Position numbers and translations under genes: made by a program. Under the pieces are notes generated by a model. The model was not told the origin of the DNA. It worked only from the letters and a program-made list of their open reading frames with translations, and searched no databases. This document shows, piece by piece, positions 10,007 to 18,906 of a DNA stretch of 64,000 bases. The DNA is from CAZRHR01 sp964578885 (GTDB taxonomy: Bacteria > Bacteroidota > Bacteroidia > CAIKAF01), in assembly GCA_964578885.1 (NCBI GenBank), contig CAZOEO010000008.1:62001-126000 (forward strand), written 5' to 3'. How positions within the stretch are numbered: position 1 is the stretch's first letter; each line of letters begins with the position of its first letter.

Positions 10007-10701
10007 CCCTGAAGCCAGGAGACCGGGTATATTTTCTGGATTCCGCCGGATTAGCCATTGTGGTGGAAGTGCAGGGGAATCTGGTGAAAGTGTATCATGA
10101 AGGTCTGGTGATTCCTTGTCAAGCTCGCGATTTGGTGCCAGAATGGAAGGCCGGTGCCTCCGGGACAATGCCTGAAGCGGCGAAAAGCGACTCCGCTGAA
10201 ATCCCGGTGCCGCCCACTCTTCCCAAGCTCACGACCACATCACGGCCTTCCGAAACGGAAGAAATGTACTGGGAAAACAAGCGCAGAATCCCCAAAGTTT
10301 CTGGAAAAGGTGAGGTTCCAATTAAAGATAAAGAACAGGTATCATCCAAAAGATTCCCCGTTCATAAAGGGAAAAAAGAACCGGATTATATGGAAATTGA
10401 CCTCCATCTGGAGGCATTGGTCGAGGATATTCGAGACATTTCACCGGGTGAAGCCATTCAAATACAGCTACATCATCTTTTCCTTTTTATGGAAGAGGTA
10501 CAAAGGAAAAAAATCCGCCGGGCTTTCGTTATTCATGGCGTAGGGAAGGGAAAACTCAAAGAAGAGGTCGTCGATTTTCTACACCGATATGCCGAAGCGG
10601 AAACGTTCGATGCGCCTTTCAGACTTTATGGGCAAGGCGCCACTGAAATCCGCATGCATTACGGTGGTATTCGGCCTCCTTCTGATCCCTGGCGCCTTTA
10701 A
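10003..10701 (+). CDS. DUF2027/Smr domain protein (MutS2 C-terminal-like)
   Basis: A 232-residue protein. The N-terminal ~60 residues form a small KOW/SH3-like domain (KPGDRVYFLDSAG). A variable linker follows, then a central segment of Bacteroidota DUF2027 type, and finally an Smr domain with DLHLE (about residue 129) and the nuclease-type loop HGVGKGKL (about 179-186). Smr domains bind branched nucleic acid or stalled ribosomes and can nick nucleic acid; the role of this architecture is unknown. The ATG overlaps the stop of the ABC exporter by 4 nt (ATGA), so the two are coupled. Confidence 0.88.
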   Translation: MTLKPGDRVYFLDSAGLAIVVEVQGNLVKVYHEGLVIPCQARDLVPEWKAGASGTMPEAAKSDSAEIPVPPTLPKLTTTSRPSETEEMYWENKRRIPKVSGKGEVPIKDKEQVSSKRFPVHKGKKEPDYMEIDLHLEALVEDIRDISPGEAIQIQLHHLFLFMEEVQRKKIRRAFVIHGVGKGKLKEEVVDFLHRYAEAETFDAPFRLYGQGATEIRMHYGGIRPPSDPWRL

Positions 10702-11050
10702 GATTTTTGTTTTTATCTGGCTTTCCGCTGTTGGCGAGGCAAATACATAGCTGAAAATGCTTCCTTATTTAAGAAGCCAATGGGATGAATTTGAAACAAT
10801 CCGTTGTAGGGTAGGAGTTGTGTTTATCATTTTCCACAGCACGCTTTTCTTATCGCCTAAAGAAACGGTTTAGAAGACGATATCCACGCCTCTTTCTAAC
10901 CGGAAAAAGGTTTTGCGGTTTTTCTTTCATTCCCATGTATGGCTTATGCAGGAAAACCATGCATCATTCATAGAAATGGCAGCGAAAAGCTGTTGTACAA
11001 AAAAAGGCTGCCTCCTTAATGGAAACAGCCTTTTGTAATTTCTTCAAAGA
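10702..11050. other. intergenic region between convergent smr and yidC
   Basis: A 349-nt non-coding gap. The right end holds a terminator hairpin (about 11000-11036). For the rest I see no gene, tRNA or repeat; a possible 38-codon frame starting at ATG near 10758 has no recognisable features and is not called. Confidence 0.6.
11000..11036 (-). terminator. terminator downstream of yidC, possibly bidirectional
   Basis: AAAGGCTG and CAGCCTTT form an inverted repeat around a short loop, with an A-run on the left giving a T-run on the minus strand just after the yidC stop. A shorter T-run on the right could also serve the plus strand. Confidence 0.75.
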
Positions 11051-12952
11051 TTATTTCAACCTGCGACCACTTCTGTTTTTGGGTGCAGTTTGGTTTTTGA
11101 TTTGATCTTGACGGGCTTTCTGCGCATCTTCTAACCGCTGCATCCACTTGGATTTTGGCGCTTTACTCGGATTTGCCATGTAAAACTCGATGCGCTGGCG
11201 TAATTTTTTCTCGTCGATGAAAAATTTACGAATCACCAACATAATGATGATGGACACCAGATTAGATAAGAAATAATAGTAAGAAAGGGCAGAAGAATAG
11301 TTGTTCAAAACGCCTAAAAATACAATCGGCATCAGGAACATCATGATTTTCATTTGCTGGGCCTGTGGACCGGATTGCATTTGGCCGGTGCTCATCCAGG
11401 TATAAATAATGGTGGTAACGGTCATGAGCAAGGTGAACAGCGACACGTGATCTCCATAAAAAGGAATGGAAAAGGGCAGCTGTGCAATGGAATCGTAGGT
11501 ACTCAGGTCTTCGGCCCACAAAAAGCCTTCCTGACGTAATTCGATGGCCGACGGGAAAAAGCTAAACATGGCCAATAAAATCGGCATTTGCAGCACCGCT
11601 GGCAAACATCCGGCAAGGGGATTTACACCAGCCTGACGATACAATTGCATCATGGCTTGTTGCTTTTTCAACGCCTCATCCGGCTTGAACTTCGCATTTA
11701 ACTCATCCACCTCTGGCTTGAGCACCCGCATTTTCGCAGATGAAACAAAGGTTTTAAAATTCAGTGGCGAAAGAATAATCTTGATAATAAGGGTGAGCAA
11801 GAAAATAATCAGCCCATAACCCAATCCCAGGTTTTCAAAGAAATTGAACACCGGAATAATCAGCAGGGTATTTACCCACTTGAAAACGCTGATATACCCT
11901 AAATCAATTTGATCTTCCAAGTCATAGCCCAGTTTTTTCAAACTTTGGTAGTGGTTCGGGCCCGTATAAAGTTTCATATCTACCGTTTGGGAAGGCTTGT
12001 TTTCAAAAATCAGGGCCGTTTCTAAGCGGTAGGTAAGACTTAGTTGATCACTTCCGGGAAGTAAAATTTGTGCTTTGGGCTTTTGCAAACCTGCGGGCAC
12101 AATAAACGTTGTGGAGAAAAACTGCTGTTTGAAAGAAACCCAGTCCACTTCTGTTTCCAGACTTTCTTCTCCAGGTCCGCCACTGGTCACGCGTTCTACA
12201 TCTGCGCCTTTTTCCCGATAATAGATGGTGGAACGTGTTCTTTCGTTCTCAATATCCAATTCTTGCTGGGGAGCGGTAATGCTCCATTGAAAATCCAGAA
12301 ATCCCGTTCCAGGATCGACCACATCTTGCATCCCTTCAAGCTGAAGTTGCACATCGGCCATATAACCTTCTGCGGGCAACGTGTACACGAGTGCCAGCTT
12401 GGCTCCGGGTTGTGTCGTCGGGCGAATTTCAAATTTAACCTGATTGGGCGCAGGTTGAGACGCTTCAAAAAACAAACTATGCGTTTCAATCAATCTGTTT
12501 TGATGGAAAAAAGCAAGGTTGAAGTCGCTGGAATCTGGCACCATCAATTGTAATGGTTCCTGGCTACCGTTGCGATATTTCGATTGAAAGGTCTGGTATT
12601 CTTTTAATTCTGCGGACTTGAGTTTACCTCCAAGATTAGAAAAGCCCAAACGAACCTGTGCGTTTTCAAGGTAAAAAGTTTGTTCTGAACCATTGCCATA
12701 GGCACCAAATCCACCCAAAAGCTGATTTTGTCGGGCCATTTGCAGGCTATCGAGGTTCCCAATCATCACCGTATCCTGGCTGGTGGTGGCCACCACTGCG
12801 GAAGGCGTAGCCGGCACTACCGTGTCCGTAATGGTTGAATCTGCTGCGTTATTGGCAGCAACAGGCGGTGTTGGTTTCGGGGCAAAGTACACAAAATAAA
12901 CTACCATTAAGGCAGAAATTAGGCCCAAACCCACCATTGACTTTTTGTCCAT
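11051..12952 (-). CDS. yidC: membrane protein insertase YidC
   Basis: A 633-residue inner-membrane insertase and chaperone that works alone or with SecYEG. The N-terminal transmembrane segment (about residues 5-24) is followed by a large periplasmic beta domain (about 70-345). The conserved five-helix 60KD_IMP core follows, including ILSPLNFKTFVSSAKM, the cytoplasmic coiled loop with DEALKKQQAMMQLYR, and NPLAGCLPAVLQMP. The tail is strongly basic (ends KNRSGRRLK), as in members that bind ribosomes. The length fits Gram-negative YidC with the extra periplasmic domain. Confidence 0.96.
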   Translation of the reverse strand: MDKKSMVGLGLISALMVVYFVYFAPKPTPPVAANNAADSTITDTVVPATPSAVVATTSQDTVMIGNLDSLQMARQNQLLGGFGAYGNGSEQTFYLENAQVRLGFSNLGGKLKSAELKEYQTFQSKYRNGSQEPLQLMVPDSSDFNLAFFHQNRLIETHSLFFEASQPAPNQVKFEIRPTTQPGAKLALVYTLPAEGYMADVQLQLEGMQDVVDPGTGFLDFQWSITAPQQELDIENERTRSTIYYREKGADVERVTSGGPGEESLETEVDWVSFKQQFFSTTFIVPAGLQKPKAQILLPGSDQLSLTYRLETALIFENKPSQTVDMKLYTGPNHYQSLKKLGYDLEDQIDLGYISVFKWVNTLLIIPVFNFFENLGLGYGLIIFLLTLIIKIILSPLNFKTFVSSAKMRVLKPEVDELNAKFKPDEALKKQQAMMQLYRQAGVNPLAGCLPAVLQMPILLAMFSFFPSAIELRQEGFLWAEDLSTYDSIAQLPFSIPFYGDHVSLFTLLMTVTTIIYTWMSTGQMQSGPQAQQMKIMMFLMPIVFLGVLNNYSSALSYYYFLSNLVSIIIMLVIRKFFIDEKKLRQRIEFYMANPSKAPKSKWMQRLEDAQKARQDQIKNQTAPKNRSGRRLK

Positions 12953-12971
12953 ACAAGCGTAAAATGAGCGC

Positions 12972-12979
12972 CAAATTTA
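12972..12979 (-). promoter_or_regulatory. yidC -7 promoter element
   Basis: TAAATTTG on the minus strand, 19 nt before the yidC ATG, matches TAnnTTTG. This leaves a leader of roughly 15 nt. The divergent TonB-receptor promoter lies about 110 nt away. Confidence 0.55.
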
Positions 12980-13088
12980 GGTAGATGGGGCTAAAGGGCA
13001 AAATCATTTTTTCATTATTCTCAGCAAGGCCATTTCTCCCGAAAAACTATCCCTTTAAAAATTATTGATAAAGGCTTTTTATTGTTAG

Positions 13089-13118
13089 TTGGTGATGTCA
13101 GATTCCACGTTAAATTTG
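13089..13118 (+). promoter_or_regulatory. promoter of the TonB-dependent receptor
   Basis: TTG at 13089-13091 and TAAATTTG at 13111-13118 are spaced by 19 nt, a perfect Bacteroidota -33/-7 pair. ATG 13122 begins 3 nt after the -7 box, so translation probably starts at the first transcribed base. The element also decides the start codon, because upstream in-frame starts fall inside the promoter. Confidence 0.7.
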
Positions 13119-13121
13119 TCT

Positions 13122-15455
13122 ATGCAATTTTTGAATTTTTCTGCTGTAAGGACGATACAGTTTCTGCTGATTTGTGGCCTGTGCGCACCAATTTTATCGG
13201 CTCAAAACGGAACTCTCAGAGGTTCAGTTTATTCCAGAGATGGTTTCGAAATTCTATCTTTTGCTGGCATTCAACTTTCCGGGCCCAACCAATTTTCTGC
13301 GAATACGTCTACCGATAATAATGGGGTTTTTACCATTTCTATGCTAAAGCCGGGGAATTATACCCTGATGGTATCTATGCTTGGTTATCAACGTTATACC
13401 AAAGAAGTGGCCATCGAACCGGGTGAAATTACACAGGTAAAAATTATCCTTGATCCCCAGTCCCGCGAATTGAACGCCGTGGAAATTGGTGTGGATCGGA
13501 TTCAGGATAAAAGAGAAGAAACCAAAGTGTCGGTCACTACTTTTACGCCGGAAACCATGAAACGGTTTACCAGCGTGGGCGGTGATCCCGATATTGCACA
13601 AATTGCGCAAACCATTCCCGGTTTTGTCTCTACGGGCGACCAGGGTGGCCAATTGTACATCCGTGGCGGTCCGCCGATTCAAAACAAAGTGTTAATGGAC
13701 GGAGCCACCATTTATAATCCTTTTCACTCCATCGGCTTCTTCTCCGTATTTGATACCGATATCCTTCGGAATTTCGACGTGTATTCCGGTGGCTTTGGTG
13801 CGCAATATGGTGGTCGGATTTCTTCAATCATGGATTTAACCACCCGAGATGGAAATCGTTCCCGACTTTCCGGAAGAGTGAATCTGAACAGCTTTACCGG
13901 AAAAGTTCTCCTGGAAGGACCTTTGTCCCGTGTGAAAGAAGAAGGTGCCAACGCCTCTTTTCTATTGAGTTTAAAAGGTTCATTTTTAGGACAATCCTCT
14001 AAAATATTTTATCCATACACCACCACCGATGGTTTGCCTTTTAACTTTTTCGACGGATATGGTAAAATCACTTTACACGCCTCCGACAATGGTTCTAAAG
14101 TGAATTTTTTTGGCTTTAACCACAACGACTGGGTGAATTTCAACCAATCTTCTGAGTTGAATTGGCGTTCTTCCGGAGGCGGTGCTAACTTTTTCCTCGT
14201 GCCATCCGGCGCCAATATGAACGTGGAAGGGGTGTTTAGCTATTCAAATTACCAAATGGAATTGCGTGAAGATGCCGCGCCGCCCAGATTTAGCGAAATC
14301 AACGGATTCAACTTTAACATCAATTTTCACCAGTTTTATGGCACGAACCGCCTAACGTATGGCATTGAGGCCAATGGCTTTTCTACGGATTATCGCTATT
14401 TGAATGCGCAAAACCGGGTGTTGTCGCAAACAGAAAATACCACTGAATTTGCCGCTTTTACTCAGTTTAAATGGAATGTAAAGCGCTTTGTATTCGATCC
14501 TTCGGTGCGTTTGCATTATTATGCATCCCTGAACGAAGTTTCCTTTGAACCAAGACTGGCCATGAAAATGAATGTGGCCTCCTCTTTCCGGTTGAAAGCA
14601 GCGGTGGGTATGTATTCTCAAAACTTTATTGCCGCCAACTCAGACCGGGATGTCGTGAACCTGTTCTATGGCTTTTTATCCGGAACCAACAATTTGCCTA
14701 AAACTTTTAAAGGCGAAAACGTCACTTCTAATCTGCAGAAAGCCAATCACTTCATCCTTGGTGCAGAATGGGAAATCACCAAGTATATCGACTTTAACCT
14801 GGAAGGTTATTTCATGGATTTCAATCAGTTAGTGAACATTAACCGCGATAAATTGGTGGATGATACGCCGGTAAACAATGCCGTTCCCGATTATTTGAAA
14901 AAGGACTTTATCCGGGAACGTGGCTACTCTGCCGGTTTAGATTTTTTGGTAAAATTTGAATACAAAGACTGGTATGTTTGGGTGGGTTATTCCGTAATGA
15001 CCATCCAAAGAGAAGACGAATTGCGGGAGTACACGCCGCATTTCGATCGCACGCACAATACCAACTTGGTGGCTTCTTATAAATTCGGGAGAAAGAAAAA
15101 CTGGATGGTGAACGCTCGCTGGAATTTTGGAACCGGATTTCCTTTTACCCAAACCCAAGGCTTCTACGAAAATGTGAATTTCCAAAATGGTATTGTGAGC
15201 GATTACCTGACCCAACCCGGAGAATTGGGAATTCAGCTGGGACCTTTGAACCAGGGTCGGATGCCAAGCTATCATCGCTTAGATGTGAATATTTCAAGAG
15301 AATTTAAGTTCTCGAACCGCGCTTTCCTGGAAGTGAATGTCGGTGCGACCAATGTGTATAATCGGAACAACATTTTCTACGTAGACCGCATTACCGCGCG
15401 TCGTGTAGATCAGTTGCCCATTATTCCTACTGTTGGTTTGAATTTCCGCTACTAA
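13122..15455 (+). CDS. TonB-dependent outer-membrane receptor with carboxypeptidase-regulatory-like domain
   Basis: A 777-residue protein. The signal peptide is residues 1-28, with cleavage likely after PILSA. Residues about 30-110 are the CarboxypepD_reg-like beta domain typical of Bacteroidota receptors. The plug domain follows (about 120-240; LYIRGGPPIQNKVLMDG and GGFGAQYGGRISSIMD), then a large beta-barrel ending in an aromatic residue (LNFRY), as expected for BAM insertion. The substrate is unknown: no SusD partner, siderophore or vitamin gene lies nearby. The frame is open from TTG 13089, but that codon is the -33 box, so ATG 13122 is chosen. Confidence 0.9.
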   Translation: MQFLNFSAVRTIQFLLICGLCAPILSAQNGTLRGSVYSRDGFEILSFAGIQLSGPNQFSANTSTDNNGVFTISMLKPGNYTLMVSMLGYQRYTKEVAIEPGEITQVKIILDPQSRELNAVEIGVDRIQDKREETKVSVTTFTPETMKRFTSVGGDPDIAQIAQTIPGFVSTGDQGGQLYIRGGPPIQNKVLMDGATIYNPFHSIGFFSVFDTDILRNFDVYSGGFGAQYGGRISSIMDLTTRDGNRSRLSGRVNLNSFTGKVLLEGPLSRVKEEGANASFLLSLKGSFLGQSSKIFYPYTTTDGLPFNFFDGYGKITLHASDNGSKVNFFGFNHNDWVNFNQSSELNWRSSGGGANFFLVPSGANMNVEGVFSYSNYQMELREDAAPPRFSEINGFNFNINFHQFYGTNRLTYGIEANGFSTDYRYLNAQNRVLSQTENTTEFAAFTQFKWNVKRFVFDPSVRLHYYASLNEVSFEPRLAMKMNVASSFRLKAAVGMYSQNFIAANSDRDVVNLFYGFLSGTNNLPKTFKGENVTSNLQKANHFILGAEWEITKYIDFNLEGYFMDFNQLVNINRDKLVDDTPVNNAVPDYLKKDFIRERGYSAGLDFLVKFEYKDWYVWVGYSVMTIQREDELREYTPHFDRTHNTNLVASYKFGRKKNWMVNARWNFGTGFPFTQTQGFYENVNFQNGIVSDYLTQPGELGIQLGPLNQGRMPSYHRLDVNISREFKFSNRAFLEVNVGATNVYNRNNIFYVDRITARRVDQLPIIPTVGLNFRY

Positions 15456-15485
15456 TTCCACTACTAATTTTAAGTATACTCAGTG

Positions 15486-15513
15486 AAACGGCCGCTCAAA
15501 CGGCCGTTTTGCA
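15486..15513 (+). terminator. terminator after the TonB-dependent receptor
   Basis: A perfect 9-bp stem, AAACGGCCG at 15486-15494 and CGGCCGTTT at 15501-15509, with loop CTCAAA and a short T-run. It begins 30 nt after the receptor stop. Confidence 0.8.
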
Positions 15514-15729
15514 TTATAAGGAATGAGATTATCTATCTCTTTTCTACGGGTAAAAGGTAACCAACGCAGTCTGTCCGGCGAATGGAACAGCGTGAGCTAT
15601 CCATGGCCTTATCGGGAAAAATGACCAAAGAAATCGCTGGATTGATGTGAAAGGAAAGCATGAAATGGCCGGAAACCCGATGGGGCGGGTGAGTCTCTAA
15701 CTCGCTTTTCCGGTCCTGGTAAAAAGACG
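15514..15729. other. gap between receptor terminator and OstA-like gene, with an open minus-strand frame
   Basis: No recognised gene. On the minus strand a frame is open from upstream of the OstA-like stop through to TAG 15533-15535. Its only ATG is at 15661, giving 42 residues with a Cys-containing, non-repetitive sequence (SSRCSIRRTDCVGYLLPVE). It could be a small gene, the relic of a longer protein, or chance. Not called as a gene. Confidence 0.35.
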
Positions 15730-17253
15730 TTAACGGACTTTTCGATGAATAAAAATATCTTCCGGAGTTCGGGGACGATCTTTTTCATGCCAGATAAATC
15801 CGTCGAGAAAGCGATCCGGCCCGGTAAAGGTTTCCCAGGGATGCATGGTACCTTCTGCCTTTTGTTGGCAACTAATGCGCTGAATTTGCCGTTGACCCAT
15901 CCAAAGGGTAATGTTGCGACAGGCCAGCATGTTGGCCCCCATTAAACTTCCGTCTTCTTCACGAGGATAGTAGATGAGTTTGCCTTTTTCTTTTACGTGC
16001 AGCCGCACCAAATCGTTATCGTGGAAAAAGCCCCGCATATTTTGTCCGGAAAGCTGATTGAATCGCACGGTATCATCCTGCGCAATCAACATGGCTTTTT
16101 GCAATAAATCAAAATGGTACAAGGTGCCACGATCTATTTTCAAATGAATGAAAGTCCCCGTCATTTGGCTGGAATCGCTCCAGATGACAGGCGTAAAAAA
16201 CATGCGCATCAGCGAATCCATTTCCGTATAAAAAAGCGAATCGCAAGCGCCCTGCAAGTCTGTTTTAAAGAATTTCACGTGATTCCAACATTGGATTACA
16301 CGGAATCCCAAGCTGTCTTCCCACCCTTTTAGGGTGTCTCCGTGCAGGAACAAGGAGTCTGTATCGAAGGCCTGAATCATTTGTGCTTCGTCGGTGACCA
16401 TGTATAAATTCAGGTCTTTCCAGGTTTCTGCATACTGCCCCAGCAGGGTGATTTTTTCTGCCGTGTCGCGGATTTGAATGTTTCCAAAACCCTGGCCGTA
16501 TCCGCGGCCCCGTTGATAATACAGGCTATCGCCTATTAAAATTTTGGATCCTGAAGTTACCCTGGCATTTCGTGAAAAACGAGCCTCGTCGGTTTGTTTG
16601 TTGTGCCAGCCTTTTTCACAATAAATTACGGCCTGCTGACTGGTAATGGTGGTGGGGCCGTAAAACCAGGACACATCTGTTTGGGTCTCATAATCCAGCT
16701 TTTCGGATAAAACCGTGTAATCAGGATTCTGAATTTGTACATTTTCCTCGAAAGTGAAAATGCGTGTGGTGCTATGATAGTGTCCTTTTTTACTTCGAAT
16801 GCGGTCTGTACCATTTCGGATATTGGCAGAATCCGGATAAGACACCATGCCTGAATTTCGATCGTACGTCAGCTGGCTGGTGGTCATGTTGACGGTTGGA
16901 TCTTTTAACCGCACATTTCCCATGATATCTGCTTTTCGCAGTGCACCATCATAAAAAAGCGAATCGCCGTACAAACTCAGTGTATCGCCTTGTAAAATAT
17001 GAATTTGACCGAAGGCATGGAGTCGGTTGGTTTGTTCATATAAAAAAGCGGAATCGCAAAACATAAAAGCCCCTTCATGGAACAAGGCCACCCGGCCGGT
17101 GAGTTGAATCACACTTTCGTTCCCGATGGTCATCCCGGAAAGCCGGTCCGCATTTCGGATTTCTATGATTTTTACAGAAGAATCCTGTTGTGCCCAGAGG
17201 GAGATTCCACAGAAAAGCCATATACAAAACAGACGTATTCCTTGATTTACCAT
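15730..17253 (-). CDS. OstA-like protein (LPS transport beta-taco family)
   Basis: A 507-residue secreted protein with a signal peptide (about residues 1-21, cleaved near SLWAQ). The body repeats short beta motifs such as GDSLFYDG, LTYDRNSG and GQYAETW, typical of the OstA/LptA-N fold. In Proteobacteria this fold forms the LptA bridge and the LptD N-terminus that carry LPS across the periplasm; Bacteroidota have long OstA-like proteins of this kind. The ATG overlaps the end of purA by 7 nt, so it is the last gene of a coupled minus-strand operon. Function in LPS transport is inferred from the fold. Confidence 0.83.
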   Translation of the reverse strand: MVNQGIRLFCIWLFCGISLWAQQDSSVKIIEIRNADRLSGMTIGNESVIQLTGRVALFHEGAFMFCDSAFLYEQTNRLHAFGQIHILQGDTLSLYGDSLFYDGALRKADIMGNVRLKDPTVNMTTSQLTYDRNSGMVSYPDSANIRNGTDRIRSKKGHYHSTTRIFTFEENVQIQNPDYTVLSEKLDYETQTDVSWFYGPTTITSQQAVIYCEKGWHNKQTDEARFSRNARVTSGSKILIGDSLYYQRGRGYGQGFGNIQIRDTAEKITLLGQYAETWKDLNLYMVTDEAQMIQAFDTDSLFLHGDTLKGWEDSLGFRVIQCWNHVKFFKTDLQGACDSLFYTEMDSLMRMFFTPVIWSDSSQMTGTFIHLKIDRGTLYHFDLLQKAMLIAQDDTVRFNQLSGQNMRGFFHDNDLVRLHVKEKGKLIYYPREEDGSLMGANMLACRNITLWMGQRQIQRISCQQKAEGTMHPWETFTGPDRFLDGFIWHEKDRPRTPEDIFIHRKVR

Positions 17254-18536
17254 GAATGAATTGGAGAAAGGAAATGTGTTTCATTCCTGTCTGGTCCATG
17301 CGAGACCAACACGACGGGAACCCCGGTTTCCTGAGAGATAAACCGAATGAAATGTTGAAAAGGTAAAGTGAGGTTGCCTTGTTCGTCCAGGCAGCGATTC
17401 CATCCGCCGAATGTTTCATAAACAGGGGTGAGATCTGTAGAATGCAAATCGACAGGCATTTCTGCGATGCAGCTTCCGTCTGGCAGTTGGTAGGCGGTAC
17501 AAATTTTCACCTGGTCGAAACCGTTTAATACATCGGCTTTCATCATCATCAAATGACTAACGCCATTGAGCATGATGGCGTATTTCAGGGCCGGCAAATC
17601 AAGCCAGCCGCAGCGTCTTGGACGTCCTGTTGTTGAGCCGAATTCATGACCCGCTTGCCTTAGCGCTTCACCGGATTCATCAAAAAGTTCAGTAGGGAAG
17701 GGGCCACTGCCTACGCGGGTGCAATAGGCTTTGAAAATTCCGAAAACCCGACCGATTTGTCGTGGCGGAATACCTAATCCAATGCATGCGCCTGCACTCA
17801 CTGTATGAGAGGAGGTAACGAAAGGATAGCTCCCAAATTCTACATCCAGCAAAGTGCCTTGTGCACCTTCGGCGAGTACCCGGCCGCCTTCCTGAATATG
17901 GTGATGGATAAAATAGGCGCCATCGGTCAAGGGCAAATCTTGGAAAACGGATAAGCTTTCAAACCAAAGGGCTTCGTCTTCCTCCAGGGCATGTACCTCG
18001 TCCGTCATTTCTCTGACCAAACCGAGATGTTTGGCTTTCAGGGATTGATATTTTTCGCGAAAATCTTTTCCGGCGATGTCTCCCACCCGGAGTCCGTTTC
18101 GTCCGGCTTTGTCCATGTAGGTGGGGCCGATGCCACGAAGCGTGGAACCGATTTTTCCAACTCCTTTTAATTTTTCACTGACCGCATCTAATAACCGATG
18201 AGTGGGCAGAATCAGATGGGCTTTTTTACAGACCCAAACATTTTGACTGGCGTCGATGCCCCGTTCCATCAAGCGTTCAACTTCTTTTTTGAGGCCAATG
18301 GGATCGATGACAACGCCATTTCCAATGAGGTTTTTGGTTTTCGGATGAAAAACGCCGGACGGCATGGTGTGCAGCACATGTTTTTGCCCATGAAAAACAA
18401 GGGTGTGTCCAGCATTCGGGCCGCCCTGAAACCTCGCAATCATGTCGTATTGAGGCGTCAAGACATCCACTACTTTTCCTTTTCCTTCGTCGCCCCACTG
18501 CAAGCCGAGCAATACATCTACAGGTTCACGATTCAT
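17247..18536 (-). CDS. purA: adenylosuccinate synthetase
   Basis: A 429-residue enzyme that joins IMP and aspartate, using GTP, to give adenylosuccinate in AMP synthesis. The N-terminal GLQWGDEGKGK carries the catalytic Asp and P-loop. GPNAGHTLVF supplies the catalytic His, followed by GSTLRGIGPTYMDK and GRPRRCGWLDLPALKYA. Length matches the family. The frame is open to 18578, but ATG 18536 is chosen because the family starts a few residues before this motif. It overlaps the STAS gene upstream by 11 nt and the OstA-like gene downstream by 7 nt. Confidence 0.96.
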   Translation of the reverse strand: MNREPVDVLLGLQWGDEGKGKVVDVLTPQYDMIARFQGGPNAGHTLVFHGQKHVLHTMPSGVFHPKTKNLIGNGVVIDPIGLKKEVERLMERGIDASQNVWVCKKAHLILPTHRLLDAVSEKLKGVGKIGSTLRGIGPTYMDKAGRNGLRVGDIAGKDFREKYQSLKAKHLGLVREMTDEVHALEEDEALWFESLSVFQDLPLTDGAYFIHHHIQEGGRVLAEGAQGTLLDVEFGSYPFVTSSHTVSAGACIGLGIPPRQIGRVFGIFKAYCTRVGSGPFPTELFDESGEALRQAGHEFGSTTGRPRRCGWLDLPALKYAIMLNGVSHLMMMKADVLNGFDQVKICTAYQLPDGSCIAEMPVDLHSTDLTPVYETFGGWNRCLDEQGNLTLPFQHFIRFISQETGVPVVLVSHGPDRNETHFLSPIHSW

Positions 18537-18906
18537 GTTCCTGCATCTGTTTGATACGATGTAAAGCCTCTTCGACATGGTCTACCAAGGTGAAAATATT
18601 GGCGATTTTTGAGTAAAGAAAAAGGTCTTTTAAATCTTTGTTCAGTCCGGAAACAAATACTTCGCCTCCCAAAGTACGACTATGGGTCAGAATTTTCAGC
18701 CAAATACTCAGACCTTCGGAGCTTAAAAATTTGAGAGTGCTAGCATCCAAATAAAGCCACTTAGCAGGAGGTTCGATGGCTTTCAACTCGTCTAAAAGCG
18801 GTTTACCTTCTGGTGCCGTCAGCCATTTTCCCTGAAGCCGAATGATCCAAAGTGGCGCTTTTTCCTCCAGGGAATAGGTAAAAGTCGAAGGTGTAATGTC
18901 TATCAT
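18526..18906 (-). CDS. STAS-domain protein (anti-sigma-factor-antagonist-like)
   Basis: A 126-residue single STAS domain. The motif LDASTLKFLSSEGLSIW aligns with the segment holding the phosphorylatable serine in SpoIIAA/RsbV-like antagonists, and Ser is kept in SSEG. Such proteins act as phospho-switches with RsbW-type kinases or as small scaffolds; no kinase or phosphatase gene is nearby. The ATG overlaps the stop of the upstream secreted PKD gene (ATGA), and the 3' end overlaps purA by 11 nt, so it sits inside one transcript with unrelated genes. Confidence 0.85.
   Translation of the reverse strand: MIDITPSTFTYSLEEKAPLWIIRLQGKWLTAPEGKPLLDELKAIEPPAKWLYLDASTLKFLSSEGLSIWLKILTHSRTLGGEVFVSGLNKDLKDLFLYSKIANIFTLVDHVEEALHRIKQMQEHES

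Noticed and set aside
10758..10874. Possible 38-codon plus-strand gene in the smr-yidC gap
   Set aside because: No promoter box, family motif or other support.
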